Shown piece by piece: positions 24,606 through 37,908 of a DNA stretch of 64,000 bases (the stretch's first letter is position 1; every line of letters starts with the position of its first letter). The DNA comes from Watersipora subatra. Lineage: Eukaryota; Bryozoa; Gymnolaemata; Cheilostomatida; Watersiporidae. Below the pieces are notes generated by a model. It saw only the letters and a program-made list of their open reading frames with translations, was not told where the DNA came from and did no database searches. The stretch is from the NCBI RefSeq assembly GCF_963576615.1, contig NC_088714.1:45417772-45481771 (forward strand), given 5' to 3'. The position numbers and the translations under genes were made by a program.

Positions 24606-27600
24606 CTACCTTAGCTCTGTGTTTGGCTCATTAAGTTTGTATTTAAAGAATATATACACTTTTACTTGCTCTTAACAGAAATTGAAATTAATTTTAAGTG
24701 AGCAATACTTGACAGTTAGCAAGTCTTTACTCCTTTGACCAGCCTGCAGCACCAAGTATCAATTTGTGAGTGTTTTGGTGCACAGTCATACTGTCGCGAG
24801 CTGATTGCAACAAAAAACTTTTTGTCTGGTCAAGGCAGCAAAAGCCTCCAGCAAGTTTAATAATTATGTGGCTTACCAGAGTCACCTTTTCCTTTGATAG
24901 TTTTTACTCCTGTTTAGGATCTACTCACGTGAACAAAAGCACACCGGAAGCACTTTTGTGGCAAATGCTATGCCTTCTTCCAATATAATATAATATACCT
25001 CTCACCGTTTTTTAAACTAAATACTTTCTCTCAATGCGGGTTCCCTCGAGCGTGGCTCTACTAGGTATATGTACTTGAGCGTATCACTTGGTAGTAAATA
25101 GAACTTTGCCGCAAGACTACTGCCGAGTATCCGTATGAATCTCTCAAGCGTGTCAACAGATAACAGTTGAAGGACTGTTTTTGACAGGTTGAATGATCAC
25201 GAATGAGTCATAATTTAGAGTGCAATGAATTGTAATCAAACGAATTCAAATAATTGCATAAGAACTGTCAGACACATTTGAAGCCTGGAGAGCATTTAAA
25301 TTTATTAAATTTTCTTGTTATTTGTAATGGTAGCTGTCTATGAAAACTGTTTTATGACTTCAATCCTTACTATAGTAAGAGCTGTGTTTGTCTGTCTGTC
25401 TTTCAAAAGCTACAGTCACAGGTTAGTAAAAATATGGCATCATTCAGCTTGGCAGCCCAACACTCTTACCCTTGCGTTAATTGCCCTCCTTCTAGTTTTA
25501 TCAGATCAGGTGTGCCCATCAATACTTTCTGTGCTTTAATTTGATAATTATCAACACATCTGATCATCTTTTGCAGCCCAGGGTCCTAGTACAAATAAAA
25601 TGTGCAAGTTGATTGAGTTTTGCTATTCTCAAATATTTATCGAATGTTAAATAAACTTTCTAGATAAAAATGCTTGCGAATGATAGAAACAGCGCTTGCA
25701 AAAGATGGCATTAAAGTATAGTGCAGGCTATTCCATTCTAAACATTTTCCCACTTTAGTAATTTTTATTTCAACTTTAGCAGTTCCGAATACACTGATGT
25801 TCCGAATGCTGCTAAAACTACATCACTATTTATTGACCTGTTAGGTCAATAATTAGTGACATTAATAATAATGGTAATAATTTTAATAAGGTTGATAATA
25901 ATTGTGTTAATTGTCCGCCTTCTGGTGTATTAGATTAGTTGTGCCCATCGTTACTGTCTGTTCTTCATCAACACATTTGATCATCTGTTGCAGCCCGTGA
26001 GACTACCAAGATACTGGTGCCGATAGCTCTAGAACTTGTGTAGTAATAGCCGAAGCCTAGATTTACTTGTTTTGCTACATTGGTATGTCGCAACATTTTT
26101 ATTAGAACTTCGTAATATGGCGGTTTGATTGTTTGGTAGCAATTTTGAAGGTAGATGATTTCAAAATGGTTACCATCTAAAGATATATTGCCAAACATAA
26201 AAATATATTATAAACAATATAATTGTGTAATGGTGATTTATCTAAAACCTTACGATATTTAGAGTGAGCGATGCTAGAACTAAAAACCACAGACATTCTA
26301 GTCTTATAATAAGCTCACTCCATGGCCTCCTACGCACACAGGAATTCATGAATTAAATTTTTCTAATTATCACGAACACAAAACAGCTTCTTTTTAAATT
26401 AAATAAACAAATAAATATCAACAGAAATGGACAGGTTCTTGTTACACAATAATATCGCCACACACCACACGTCATTATAAATAGATGATTTGCGTTTTGA
26501 TTAGGTATTGAAAATTTGCACAATCTAATTGAATCGTCAGGTTATAAATGTATTTGGAAATCAAATAGTTCTATTCTTATATACCGATGTATCGTGTCAA
26601 GTTATTGCTTCATCCATTGTGATCACTGAGGGAGAAATTATCTTGTTAGCTCAGAAGAAACTGAAGTGTCTGGTGATTTATTTAGATAATATTTAAATAA
26701 TTTATTTAGATAATATTTTTATTTATAATATTTAGATAATATTTGCAAAATAAGTTTAAATTTTATATTTATAGCTGGAGAAATTGTGCTTAATACATTT
26801 TAGTATTTAGAACCCTTTCTGGGCTATATGACAAGTTAAAATGGTTCCACAGCATCTAGAAAACAACAAATATCTTTACTAATAACAGCTCAAAAAAGTA
26901 AGCAAAATTCTTTACATTATTGTAAATACCAAATATATTATTATTTATTTAGAATGAGTTATTTTTTATTTAGTCTACTCCTGTAATTACATGCAGAAAA
27001 TTCATGTGCTTTTAGTTTACTTATGTCACAGTTGGAAACGGTGAAAGTTAGAGTCTGCGGCAAACAGTGTAACAAAAAGCAACAACCACGCTAAGATTGG
27101 CATCACAAGAACTGCAACACTAAAATAAGAGCGTGAAAAACTACAAGGCTAAGAATGCATTAGTGTTGGAAGCACTGAAAGGCCAGCTTGAGAGTCAACG
27201 TGAAAGTCAGCGAAGATCGGAATGTAGGTCAGCGTGAAAAGCTACAGAGATAGGAGGCCGAAGCATCAGATATGACAGCTAGGAATGCATGATTGATTGA
27301 AGCGCTGACAGGTCAGCGTGAAAAACAACGGGATAGGAATGCATCAGCGTTAGAGACATTGGAGCGTTGCGAGGACAGCATAATAGTAGCTTTGAAGCAT
27401 TGCCACCCGCTGTCACAAACAGCGTAGTAAATGATGTACTGATGAAAATATTATGATTATCACCATTACGTATGAAGGAGATGTGTTACCATTCTACTAA
27501 TCAATTATAATTGTCACCACTACATACGAAGGAGAACAATACATCACAAGAACTACCCAATATTATTTTGCAGAGTGACAACAAGCACAAGCAGGGACAC

Positions 27601-29336
27601 ATGTACATCAAACCATCAACCGATCGAGTATTTACAACATTTTTATATATATAGCTTATCACATCATTTATTATAGATAAAATGACTTTGTGAAATCATA
27701 ATGTAATTGCGCATGAATTTTAATGTTATAAAAAACAAAAAAACAGTTATATAATAACTGTAAAATGCATCACATGAAATATGAATATCTCTTTTGCCTT
27801 ATGTTAGATAGATAACTATACGTGTAGTTGTCTCAGGATAAGTATAATAGCAAAATTCATTTTGTATGAATCAGCCATTGATGGTTTTCAGGTTATGGCC
27901 ATTCTTGTAGAAATTATCGACTTAGTCTCTTAGCTTATTGACTTGTTAGCTTATTGGAATTCCCAGCATCGTCATGGAATCTCAAAAAAGATGGCGTCAG
28001 ATATCAGCTGTCAGAAAAGAATGCTGGTTGACATCGAAGTTACTAAAAATAGACATTACAGGAATGTTGTGAGATAAACAAGAATGAACTCAGGCAGCCA
28101 ATGGACACTTGTCAACGATCTGAGAATAAGTATATAAGGAGGAGCTGGCAGCAGGCCAAGAAGAGGCAACTGGCAGCGAGCCAGAGAAAAGCAGGGCCAC
28201 TGGCAGCAAGCCAAACTGAAAAAAAGGGGCGCATAGAGAGAGGCTAATATAAGCCCTATTAGCCTGCAGCAGATAGCCTGCAGAGGATAACCCTATTGAG
28301 GAGGATAAACATACAACAGAGTAATTTACCCCAGGAGTTGGGAAGCCAGGAAAACTACTAAGCCCTGAGAAAATAGAATACATTCAGCCCCCCCCCCTGC
28401 CAGCAGAAGGAGCCATCGCTACACGCTGCTTCACTACATGCATCATCGCAGACACGTAACTATTAAACTTAGAAAGGCCATAACTAATAGGGCTAATTAT
28501 ACAAAGCATATTGTTATTTTTGCTTTGGCTAGTTAGATTGACAGCATTGTTATTTTTGATCTTCTAAAGAAAATAGAGTTTGCAGACACTTGAGAACAAA
28601 CCACTGGCACATTCTTGTTGTTATTAGATAATTGCCTACAATCAGTAGTAGGCCTTGCATCTCAATACTACTTGTGTTGAACTTTGATTCTTGGGCTCAT
28701 CATCGCAATAGCGTTATTGTCAATACAAGTTGCACGGAGAACTATAGGAGTGCCCATCTCCATTGATTGAGTTGTTACTTCAATTTGGCCTTATAGCAGC
28801 AGTCTGATTTTTGTGGGCCGAAGTGCCACTTTGTCTGCGGTCAAAATTGGTCTTGGGAGAAATTGAACTCAAGGTCCAGAGGCTAACCATTACACATAGA
28901 ACCATAATATTATTACAATCAGAGAAAACACAAAAACAATACAGTTTTCATTATTACTTCTAAAATTATAAATTTAGAAAATTCAATTATTATCAACAAT
29001 TATTATTATTACTGCTAATAATTAAATATATAATATTTAACTTATATTCACAAATTTCTCCCTTGACACTTAAAATTAACCTAAAGAAGTAGTGCAAAGA
29101 AATATAAAAAGGTGTTTACTGTGTTTAGCCTGGGTTTTAGCATAGGCACTCATGTAATTCCACAACACCCACGAATTTAGAGTTATGCTCTAAATTTCAC
29201 TTTTGTGATGAGAGTCTGTAACTGCTCTATCAATAGCTAGCAAAAATAAGCTAAGATATTTTAGTATACAGTAGAAACATCTGGTGTAAAACAGATACAA
29301 TCTATTGCAGCTTGAGAACATTAAAATATTTATAAA
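24606..29336. other. No gene recognised; scattered repeat fragments
   Basis: No exon chain is supported. A ~100-bp direct repeat pair lies at 25481-25590 and 25910-26005 (shared TGTGCCCATC and TTGCAGCCC). About 27150-27420 holds degenerate repeats of a GCTGACAGGTCAGCGTGAAAA type that translate to Arg/Glu-rich peptides with stops. About 28115-28440 has a TATATAAGGAGGAG box and a poly-C tract resembling an LTR promoter. About 28800-28905 has a tRNA-like ATGGTTAGCCTCTGGACC on the minus strand. None is firm. Confidence 0.3.
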
Positions 29337-29560
29337 TCGTGATCATAGTCAGCTGTAAAGGCACGAGCTTTCTTATCGTCACAAAGCTCTTGTCTTTCGT
29401 TGTTGCAGGTTAGATATCGGTGTTGGATGTTGAATATTGTCAGCTAGGGTAGTGATATTATTAGTACCTGGCTATAATTGTTTTGTAGTTTTATGAATTT
29501 ACCATTGTTGCATCTATTGAAAAAAATTGTCCTGAACATTGTCTACCTGGTAAGCATAAC
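29337..29560 (+). repeat. Remnant of array 3' flank (left edge of tandem array)
   Basis: Matches the 3'-flanking sequence of complete units, for example 48285-48400 (shared GATCATAGT, AGAGCT-like and GGATATTGTCAGCT-like stretches). It implies that another gene unit once lay further left. Confidence 0.45.
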
Positions 29561-29760
29561 TGGAACGAGCCATTCTTTTTTTACCCCATTGTGCGATAAA
29601 ATATATACACATTGCAGCCTGCCATGTCTTTTGCAGGTTTAGTTAAAAAACAAGTGGCATTTAGTTAGCAGGCTGCTGAACAGTCCATATCCATGTCCAT
29701 ATTCAAATGCTCACACTCAAGTTAAGTCAAATGGCATAACCTTGTGATAAGCATTATGCT

Positions 29761-30727
29761 AGGTCAAACTATAAGATTTTCAACCAAGTAAAGTAGCTAG
29801 TAGTGGATAACAGAGTCAGTAGGCAATAAATTTATTTTGCATACTTGAGTGCCTATCAACCTTGAGTGAGGATTGTAAAACTTTTGAGTGCTTAATGGTT
29901 AAGTTTAAACATTTTGGGAAGTGTAAATAGTCATAAATACTGTACTGGGCGAGTGCCTTTTTAGGTTTTTGTAGCATATAATCATAAACTTCCTGCAAAG
30001 GTTGCATGGCTGATGTGCTGAAATTGCAATGAACAAAGCTTAATTTTATGGCAGCAAACAGCAAGTAAACATTTTATATAATAAAAACTATTTTTGCTAA
30101 AATACCATTGAATTCTGTATCAATAAAACTTTTCATAGCAAATATTTCATTTAGACACAACTAAAAGAATAAAAAATTATAGTAATATATGTTTGCACCT
30201 GGCATTGTGTTCTCACTTCAGGTTCGTATGTTTTTTATCGATATCTTTTAGCAGCGTCTGCAAAACTAGAACCTGCAATGAGTAGTAGAGATGCAGCTCC
30301 CACTCATGTGCAGAGAGTGGTTTGGAAAAATCCTTTCAGTAAACAAGCAAGTCTGCAATGTTTTTTCACTGTTTGTGTGTTTGTTTTATTTTACATTAAA
30401 TTACAACATCACAAGATGATAGAAAAAGTAAAGTGCAATGAGGACCCATATGCGCAGTATCATGGCCAGTCAAGGCACAGAGCCCGAATTAACAGATGAG
30501 ATTGTTAATGAAGAAAACATGATTGTCTAAGCAAAAGAAATCAGAACAAATCTATTCCAGAGAGTCTAGCGAGTACTGCTTCAAAGCAGCCCTGAAACCA
30601 ACATGACTATCAATTTTCTTTTGCCAAAATGGCAAGGAATTCCATGCTGATAACACACAATAGGCAACCTGTCTATGATCACCATTGTGCATGAAAGGTT
30701 TTGCTCCAGTTGATATTGATATTGGGA
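29761..30727 (+). pseudogene. Sulfotransferase-like pseudogene (copy 0)
   Basis: Retains upstream block (AGTAGTGGATA), the end of exon 1 with a changed donor (AATGGTTAAG), the intron and the start of exon 2 at 30278 (ATGAGTAGTAGAGATGCAGC). About 60 bp of exon 1, including the ATG, is deleted, and the DR1 element is missing. Exon-2 homology stops at about 30375 (TTTTTTCACTGTT), is interrupted by a LINE tail, resumes at about 30690 (CATGAAAGGTTTTGCTCC) and ends by about 30727 beside copia-derived sequence. Only about 50 of 400 exon-2 codons remain. It is a dead leftmost member of the array. Confidence 0.85.
30376..30689 (-). mobile_element. 5'-truncated non-LTR retrotransposon (LINE) tail
   Basis: On the minus strand the translation includes SAWNSLPFWQKKIDS and GFRAALKQYSLD, the typical C-terminal end of CR1/L2/Jockey-type reverse transcriptase ORFs (WNSLP...F...L..Y). 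A stop at 30554-30552 and about 175 bp of 3' UTR ending AAATAAAACAAACACAC follow. It splits exon 2 of pseudogene copy 0 and so is younger than that duplication. Confidence 0.7.
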
Positions 30728-30751
30728 TTCGTTGTAACAAATCCGTTTGGT

Positions 30752-32400
30752 GAGATTATCCTGTACTGAAAACAGAAAATGGTGGAGAATTTGCGTCTAA
30801 TGAAATTAAAGAGTATTTAAAGTATTTTTGAGCAATAGAGAATCAGTGCTTCATACCAAAGTTGACTGAGCAAAATGGTGTTGCTGAGAAAAAAATAATT
30901 GTACCCTCATATAGTCAGCTCGGACAGTGCTTACTCAGTGTGGACTTCTTAATGCTTTATGGGCTGAGGCTGTCAATACAGTTGCTTATGACAGAAATTG
31001 GGCTCCTAAAATGGCTAACAAACATCATAAAACTCCCTAAAAGTGCTGGTATAGAAAAATTCCCCAATAAAAATAGATTTAAGGCTTCTTGAGTGTGTTT
31101 TTAAAGAATTTAGAAGTTTTTGGTTATGTCCATGTTTTTGATGCCGAGCCACAAAATTTGACAAAAAGGCTCAGAAGCTTTGCATTTTCGGTTATAGCAA
31201 AACTTCAAAATGGAACAGGCTCCTTGATGACTTCATACACAAAGTGGTTAGACAAAATTTAGTGTTTGAAGAAAGCGCATTCACATAAGAGCTTGGTTAA
31301 AAAAGGTGCAGAAAACCATTACAATGAAACTAAAATGTCATAGACATTTCTGGCGGTTGTCTATAGAGACACTTACACCTGTAAAATATTGTTTCAAAGA
31401 TAAGAACTCTCAAGCTAACGGTCACCAAGTGCTTTACATGATATATCATGACAGTCTGATCTGTGAACCAAAAAGCTGTATAGAGGCTATAACAAGTGAT
31501 CAGGCTTTTGAAAGACAGGTAGCAATAAACCAGGAGTATCAACCTCTGATAGAAAATGAACCGTGGAGCTTGATTGAGATACTACCTGAAAGAAACCTTT
31601 CCAATCTAAATGCATACTGAAAAAGCCAGGGAAAAAACCTATCCAGTCTAAATGGGGGTTTAAAGTGAAGCACAATGAAGATGGAAAAATTGAACAGTTC
31701 AAAGTAAGGTTGGTAGGCAAAGGGTTCGGTCAGACCTATGAAATTGATTATAACGATACGTTCTCACCAGTACTGCAGTTTGCACCATTTGGAGCATTGC
31801 TAACATTTGCTGTTCAGAGAAAGATGCCAGCACATAAAATTGATGTTGTTGCTGCTTTTCTGGATGGGAAACCTGAAAAGGAGATATACATGCATTCAGA
31901 TGGTTTAGTCAAAAATGGCAAAGATCATCTGGTGTGTGAACTGCACCATCGCTATTCAGTCTGATATTTGAATGGGGTTTTTGCAATTACATGAAGTCTC
32001 TTGGATTGTCTGAGGGTGATTCTGACCCAAGCCTGTCTATTCACCCAACATTCAACAAGATCGAGGCTGTGTATGTTCACCATCTTATCATGATGAAAGA
32101 GACAAACAGCGCATATGTGCAATCTGAAAGAAAATGTTTCAGCCAGAATCAAAATGAAAAATTTTAGAAGCTGCACTACTCCTTAGAAGTTACAATCGAG
32201 CAGAACGTTGCTAGCGATAGGATAAAGATTCACCAGCAGCAGTAGATTCCTAGTTTACTTGAGAAGTTTAGTTTAGCAAATCCAATTTCGACACCAGCTG
32301 ATCCTGATGTCTAACTCCGTACTGATGATAGAATTAGTAAGGAGATGAATCCAAAAGCTTTACCGGTCGATGACGGCTAGTTTGCTTTATGCTCCATTAT
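30752..32400 (+). pseudogene. Decayed copia pol, part 1 (integrase and reverse transcriptase)
   Basis: Fragments in several frames: an integrase piece (ENGGEFASNEIKEYLK, then EQNGVAEK), and a reverse transcriptase piece at 31665-31964 with KVRLVGKGFGQTYEIDYNDT and KIDVVAAFLDGKP. Further degraded sequence extends to the VSTPAD-like region at about 32290. Many stops and frameshifts are present. It is clearly older than the 20.5-kb element and from a different subfamily. Confidence 0.85.
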
Positions 32401-33662
32401 AAAGAATATAATAATATATAACTAGAAATTCCCCTGTCATACAGCCCACGACCAAAGTGATACTGGAAAAAAGAAAGGGTACTGATGGTTGAGAAATGCA
32501 ATATTAGCAGTCAAATGGCACTGCGGTGCAATAGGATAACTGCAATGGTAGCTGCAATGGTAGCTGTAATGTACTGGGTGTTATTATGTACAACAAGCAG
32601 CAATAATGAAAGGAAAATATTATATGTTTGTATCTTCCCCCTACAATAGGAGAAATGCAATATTAGAAGCAAAATGCACTGATATTGTTAGAATAACCAA
32701 TATTATTAATATAGTAATACAGTAATAATAGAAAACCAATGCACAATTTTGTTTACATTTCAAAACGTCACAGCAACCAATATCAAGAAGTTGTGACATT
32801 TATCTAGATTTTTAGAAAATCTATTTAACAAAATTATTTAGAAAAAATAATAACAGTAACATTGCCCAACACCAGTCACTGTATACTTCGATCTTGTAAA
32901 TTCTAATGACTATTCTTATAATTAAATCTTATAAAAACGAATAATTATTCTTATAATTAAACATCATAATAATCTTATAAGAATCGTTAGAAAAATATCA
33001 TCGTCATTTCCTTTACTTTCACTGCTTTGGACATCGGTTGGAATAACAAAGTACTCATTATAAGTGTCTAAAATGTCAGTTATTTTAAAATTGGCAAAAA
33101 AGGAACGATTACTTTTCAGTACTTCTACGTTAATTACAAAAATTTTCGGCAATTCGACAATGCTATAGACTGGTGAAATGTGCACGTTTTTTCGTGAAAT
33201 TCGCACGACTTAATGGTTCTACTCTCTGTCTCACGGCCTTCTTGGCATTTCGTTGGTCGGTCTTAATTTTGATTAAAAAAGGCTTGTCAAAGTTTTAATA
33301 GCGATTTTAGGCCAAATTAATCTGTTTATTTATGTATAATCTGATCAGATGAGTAAGGTTTAGGGTATTGTCTACAAATTTCAAAGACTTGGTAACATAT
33401 TTAAATAGGTTTTTATGTGTTTTGTATCGTTTTTATACTTAAACGACTCCATTGAAAAATGGTTAAATTCGTTGATGAGATTTCGGTGCAAGGGTTTGCG
33501 ACGGCCATTGATGAATAATTTTCGTGAGTTGTGTGCACATATGCATCTATCATAAAGCTCCCGAACTATCGCTTCGCTCGTGTTTGGTCGTGGGATAATA
33601 TACTGCTTTTGCTTGATATAGCAAAGGCAGTGGGAGCGGTGGTGAAGTTTAATTCGAAACAC
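32401..33662. mobile_element. Insertion splitting the decayed copia copy
   Basis: Copia homology stops near 32400 and resumes near 33663, leaving about 1.26 kb of unrelated AT-rich sequence. No terminal repeat or coding domain is recognised. It starts near AACTAGAAATTCCCCTGTCA, which looks like the edge of a dispersed repeat. Confidence 0.4.
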
Positions 33663-34190
33663 ATTTTAAAGGTGTGAAATCTATCATGAGATACCTTAAA
33701 GACCCACCAGAGCTGGGTTTGCAATACACAAGTAATCAGTCTTTAGTAGGTTATCTTATTGCCATTCAACATCTGGACTCGTGTTCGAGATGGCTAGAAG
33801 TGCATTTAGCCTGCTAAGCAAAAAACAGCCTCTCATGGTTCTTTCCACATTAGTGGCCAAATAAATTGTACTACGCTCTACCAAACAGGAAGCAGTTTGG
33901 TTTTGCAGGCTGAAGGACAACTTCAAATTGGTTATCAAAGGGCTGGCGGCAATCTGAGAGGAGAATCAACCAGTCATCGCAATCATCCCAGACCCGATAG
34001 CTCATGCTCAGACTAAGCACACTGAAATTTGCCATCATTACTTTCCAAAGACTGTGGCAAACTATGTTGTTAGCATTCAGTAATGTTCATCACAAAAAAT
34101 GTTAGCTGGTATACTAACCAAACCAGAATTTTGTAGACCTTCTGAATATTTCAGAGAAAAAAATACCTAGCATAAGAAGGCATTCTTATA
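33663..34190 (+). pseudogene. Decayed copia pol, part 2 (RNase H end)
   Basis: Resumes with KSIMRYLKDPPELGL (the connection before RNase H) and ends with a TKPEFCRP-like tail reading. Numerous stops. Confidence 0.7.
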
Positions 34191-34284
34191 GATGCTTTAT
34201 AACATTCTATTATCAAAATAAGTGGCAGTGCTGTTTATGAATTAGAAACAATATATTAATTTGAAACAATAGCATTGCTTAAAG

Positions 34285-34612
34285 GTGTGATTGCATCAAA
34301 AATGTCAATGATATGATATTAAAACCAATAAGAGACTAAAACATCAGCTACAATCTGTTGTCATTTTTGTCTTTGTATAGACTAGCCCTGTCCAGAGATA
34401 TATGCGTTTGAATGAGATCCTTTTTTGAAACGTTCTGATTCAAGCGGGTGTTTTATTCGTGACGCGTATAGTGATACATGTGAAAAGAGTCCACGAACGA
34501 TAAATATATGATCTCTTTTTTAGCCAATCATCGACACAAAAGTTTTATGTAGATTATAATAAATGTTGTCAATCGTAAAACGCGTTATCTGTGATCTCGA
34601 AGTTAGATTCTA
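34285..34612. repeat. Intergenic unit-boundary repeat, copy 1
   Basis: Homologous to 41137-41455 and 49411-49735. Landmarks are CAGCTACAAT, TTTTTGTCTTTG, CCTGTCCAGAGATATA and GAAAAGAGTCCACGA. The three copies mark the same point in the tandem units. Confidence 0.8.
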
Positions 34613-35300
34613 CAAGTCTCACTTGTAGAAAGTAAGGAAAATTGATCGATTTTCCTCACTTTCTTCAAGTGAAGAAAATCTTCAACACATCTTCAACTCC
34701 CAGAAACAAAGCTTTGAATTGTTGGCTTGGCGTACTAATGCTTTTGTTAAACATTTATTCATTTTTAAAATTACTCGCAATTTATCTAACTCCCAATTTA
34801 AAAGCTTTCAGTATATACGCTAGTAGAACGACATATCTATGAATGACATATATTTATTCCATTTGTCCTGTTGATTGCAGGATGTTTATGTCGTGTGACT
34901 AGCAGAGTAGCTGTGTCAGTCCGGAAACTGCCATAAATGGGAATGAGAGACACAAATCTGTGTTGCACAAACCATAATATGTTTTGTTTGAGTTTGCTGC
35001 AGTAGATTAATTTGTCCTAATATATGAGCTCAACCTATGTGAGTGACCACAACTTGGATGGATGTTTTTAATAAAAATGTTATGCTGAGATGAAAATTTT
35101 TTGGTTTGTAGAAATTATACAATAAAGTAGTATGGTTGAAGCTGATGCAAAACAAGATTTGCAAAACATACTAAATACATCATAGCCCGTTGCCACCTGT
35201 GGTGAAATTTTGTCTGATGGATGGATTTATGAAGTGTAATCAGAGCTGTATTGACAGGTAATTTTGCATAGCTCGACTCAATTCCAACGGACCAAATAAT

Positions 35301-35942
35301 CATTATGTTTCCATGATGCGCAGTACTGCGACGCAGCCCCCTCCGAAGTCGAGGGGATTGTAAGTTTACATGCTGCGCAATGGTTTTCAGCAAATTAGCC
35401 AGAAAAGAGAAATTTTATAAATCGAATCGCCTGATGGAAAAATAGAATTGATCATGGATACCGAACACCAGAAACGGTCTTTTTATGCTTCTGTCGTCAT
35501 TATACTTTTATTTACAATACAAATTCACAAGGTTTTACAAACCTTAACACAATTTTTACAAAGTAATATATTATTTAAACGTTACTTTGGGATTTGCCAC
35601 CTATTTTTCGAAAAGTGTTGGCATCAATAACAAAGTCTAGGAAAGGAATCACCTCATCATCATTGTGGGTGCAGACCATAATTAAATTTAAGTAAAAGAA
35701 GATCGGAAGAATAGAAAAAAACAAGATTAGCGGGATAACTTTTGTACTAGTTCATGGCCTTCGATGAATCGGCTTCCACAGCAAAAGAGCTATGCGCAGC
35801 CACTGCGCAATGTCGTTTCCTTGCTGCAAATTTGCACTGGCTTTGCACTGATCAGTGTGCAGTGATTTCAGTGTGAAGGCGCCATTTCCATGATTCGGAG
35901 AGGGCGCAACTCCGAAGTACTGCGCATCATGGAAACATAGTG
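35301..35942. mobile_element. 642-bp inverted-repeat element (MITE-like), unit A only
   Basis: 30-bp ends are inverted repeats with two differences: left begins CATTATGTTTCCATGATGCG, right ends CGCATCATGGAAACATAGTG. The empty site is visible in unit C (about 51075-51095, ACCAAATAATAAGAGCTC), and comparison shows an apparent AAT 3-bp duplication. No transposase is seen. Confidence 0.85.
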
Positions 35943-37038
35943 AATAAGAGCTCAAAAAGTTCTATGCTGCATGCTACTAAGTGAAAACAAGTGAGTCCAC
36001 AAACCGTCAACCGGGTGCATGAATGGCTTTATTAATCATTTGTCAGATAGGTGGGTTGATTGATGTAGTCTATGTATATATAGTAACCTATGCGTGCATG
36101 TATTATTTTTAAGCCTATATCATTTATACTCTTGTGTACTGCATGGAATACTATTACTCATTTCTGTGTACAAGTATTGCTGTCTCATGGATTGCTGTCT
36201 CTGTGTTTATTGCCTAGTGGTTATGTCATTCCTTGTGTCATTCGATATGTCATAGCTGTTATTGTGTCATTCGAATACGAGCGAGCGGTCTTGGTGTCAA
36301 GTTAGATGGCGACTATACAAGGATAAAAGTATTTATTACAATTGATTTCGAAGAAATTTATGTTTTATGTTCACTATTTTGGTCACCTCATAAAACCATT
36401 GGTTTTGTACTTGAATCAACTAATCAAATGTGACCAGTATATTTTTCTCTAAATTGGAACTAATAATGACTAGATAAAATTGATTATACATGACTTTTTT
36501 GGGGATGCAGTTGGTTTCGCCATATATTTGAAAGTACTCCTTTCAAATATGTGGCTTGCTTATTTTAGTTATTAACTAGTTTCCGGTGTGGGTAGCAACT
36601 GAGAACTCTGCTGATACAAAAGCCGTGATGAAATAAGTTAACTCGACGACCTAATTACTGTAGACTGGAAGAATTGTAGTCGATGCTCAAATGTTTATAC
36701 AGCATTTAGAGAAAACAAATATCACAAATTTTTAATTACACTTATTTGAGGCATCTGAAACATTTATAATAATGCATCTCTGGATAGATTTAAAATTTTA
36801 TCTTAGCAATCAAGAACAATACCAAATAAAATTTATGACAATAGAGTGTGTTAGACTAGATTTTTATCGCAATAGCCGATGTGAATACGAGAGATGGAGA
36901 GATTGTTTCATTATATACATCATTTTGGGCAAGTCTGGGCACATCTTTATTTTCGAGCGTTTTTACAGCGATCAATTTTTGTCGATTTCTATTTTCAAAT
37001 ATCTTGACAATGAGATCGCCTAAAACAATAAAAAATGT

Positions 37039-37157
37039 ATCAACTGATAGATAAGAATCAATACTTTCTGTTAAAAGCAACTAAAATTTGATGTCTTAAA
37101 GGCGTCAAATTTTAGTTGATTTTAACAGAAAGTATTGATTCTTATCTATCAGTTGAT
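37039..37157. repeat. Near-perfect 53-bp inverted repeat (hairpin)
   Basis: Arms 37039-37091 and 37105-37157 differ at one position and are separated by 13 bp. The left arm starts ATCAACTGATAGATAAG and the right arm ends with its complement. Units B and C contain only one diverged arm (about 41838 and 51910), so the second arm arose by local inverted duplication in unit A. Confidence 0.9.
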
Positions 37158-37895
37158 TACGTTTTTAACCATGGTAATCACATGGTTAAAAGTATGAAGG
37201 CGCCAGTTAGTTGGGTATTTACGGTATTACGTTTTTCTGTTTGGTCAGGGTCATAACACATGCTTATATTTCTGCAATTGTACACCTGGTTTTAATAAGC
37301 TTGCTTTCTTTTTGTGAGGGACTTTCAGTTATTAAATACAGGTTCGTACTTGTAGTCAGATTTAAAATTTACTACTCAAATACTCTGTGCAGTATTGTCT
37401 ATGCCATTTGACAGATTAAGGAGCTCTTACTCTACCCCTGGGCCTACACTTCTGTATGCCGGAATAACTTGTGTAAATGAATTCTAAATTACCACTCCTT
37501 CCGCTCATTGGTATGTTTTGATGTTTTTTGATTATAAAGTAGCAGATTGGTAATGAAGATAAGCTACATGTTCTTTGTCAGAGTGTTTGAGATATGCAGA
37601 AACGATGAAAAGTTAAATGAGCAATTATGGGCCATAAAAAAACTATTTGTTAGTTAATTAATTTTGCATGATTGCTTTATGAATTTTGCATGATTACATT
37701 CACAAAAGGAGATTGCATTAAAAATTTATTTGGTAGTTAGTTTAAGTGATTATATAGAAAATAGCTCATTATTTAGTCGTTATTTTATCCACAATATATA
37801 TATAAAAAATCTCGCAGCCTTGGTTAAGAACACGTGGTGTTTATCTCACAGGTTGCTGAATAGGTGGTTAATGATTCTTATACGGCACCCAAGAC

Positions 37896-37908
37896 CGGTC
37901 AAAGGTCA
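37896..37908 (+). promoter_or_regulatory. DR1-like nuclear-receptor element, copy A
   Basis: CGGTCA-A-AGGTCA, one base off a perfect direct repeat with 1-bp spacing, 156 bp before the exon-1 ATG. Confidence 0.55.

Noticed and set aside
25315-25539. Hydrophobic 74-codon frame near a 100-bp direct repeat
   Set aside because: No conserved motif, and the start is not in a convincing context; the repeat explains part of the pattern.
28090-28383. 97-codon minus-strand frame
   Set aside because: It lies antisense to a TATA-box/LTR-like segment with repeated CTGGCAGC motifs; composition looks repeat-driven.
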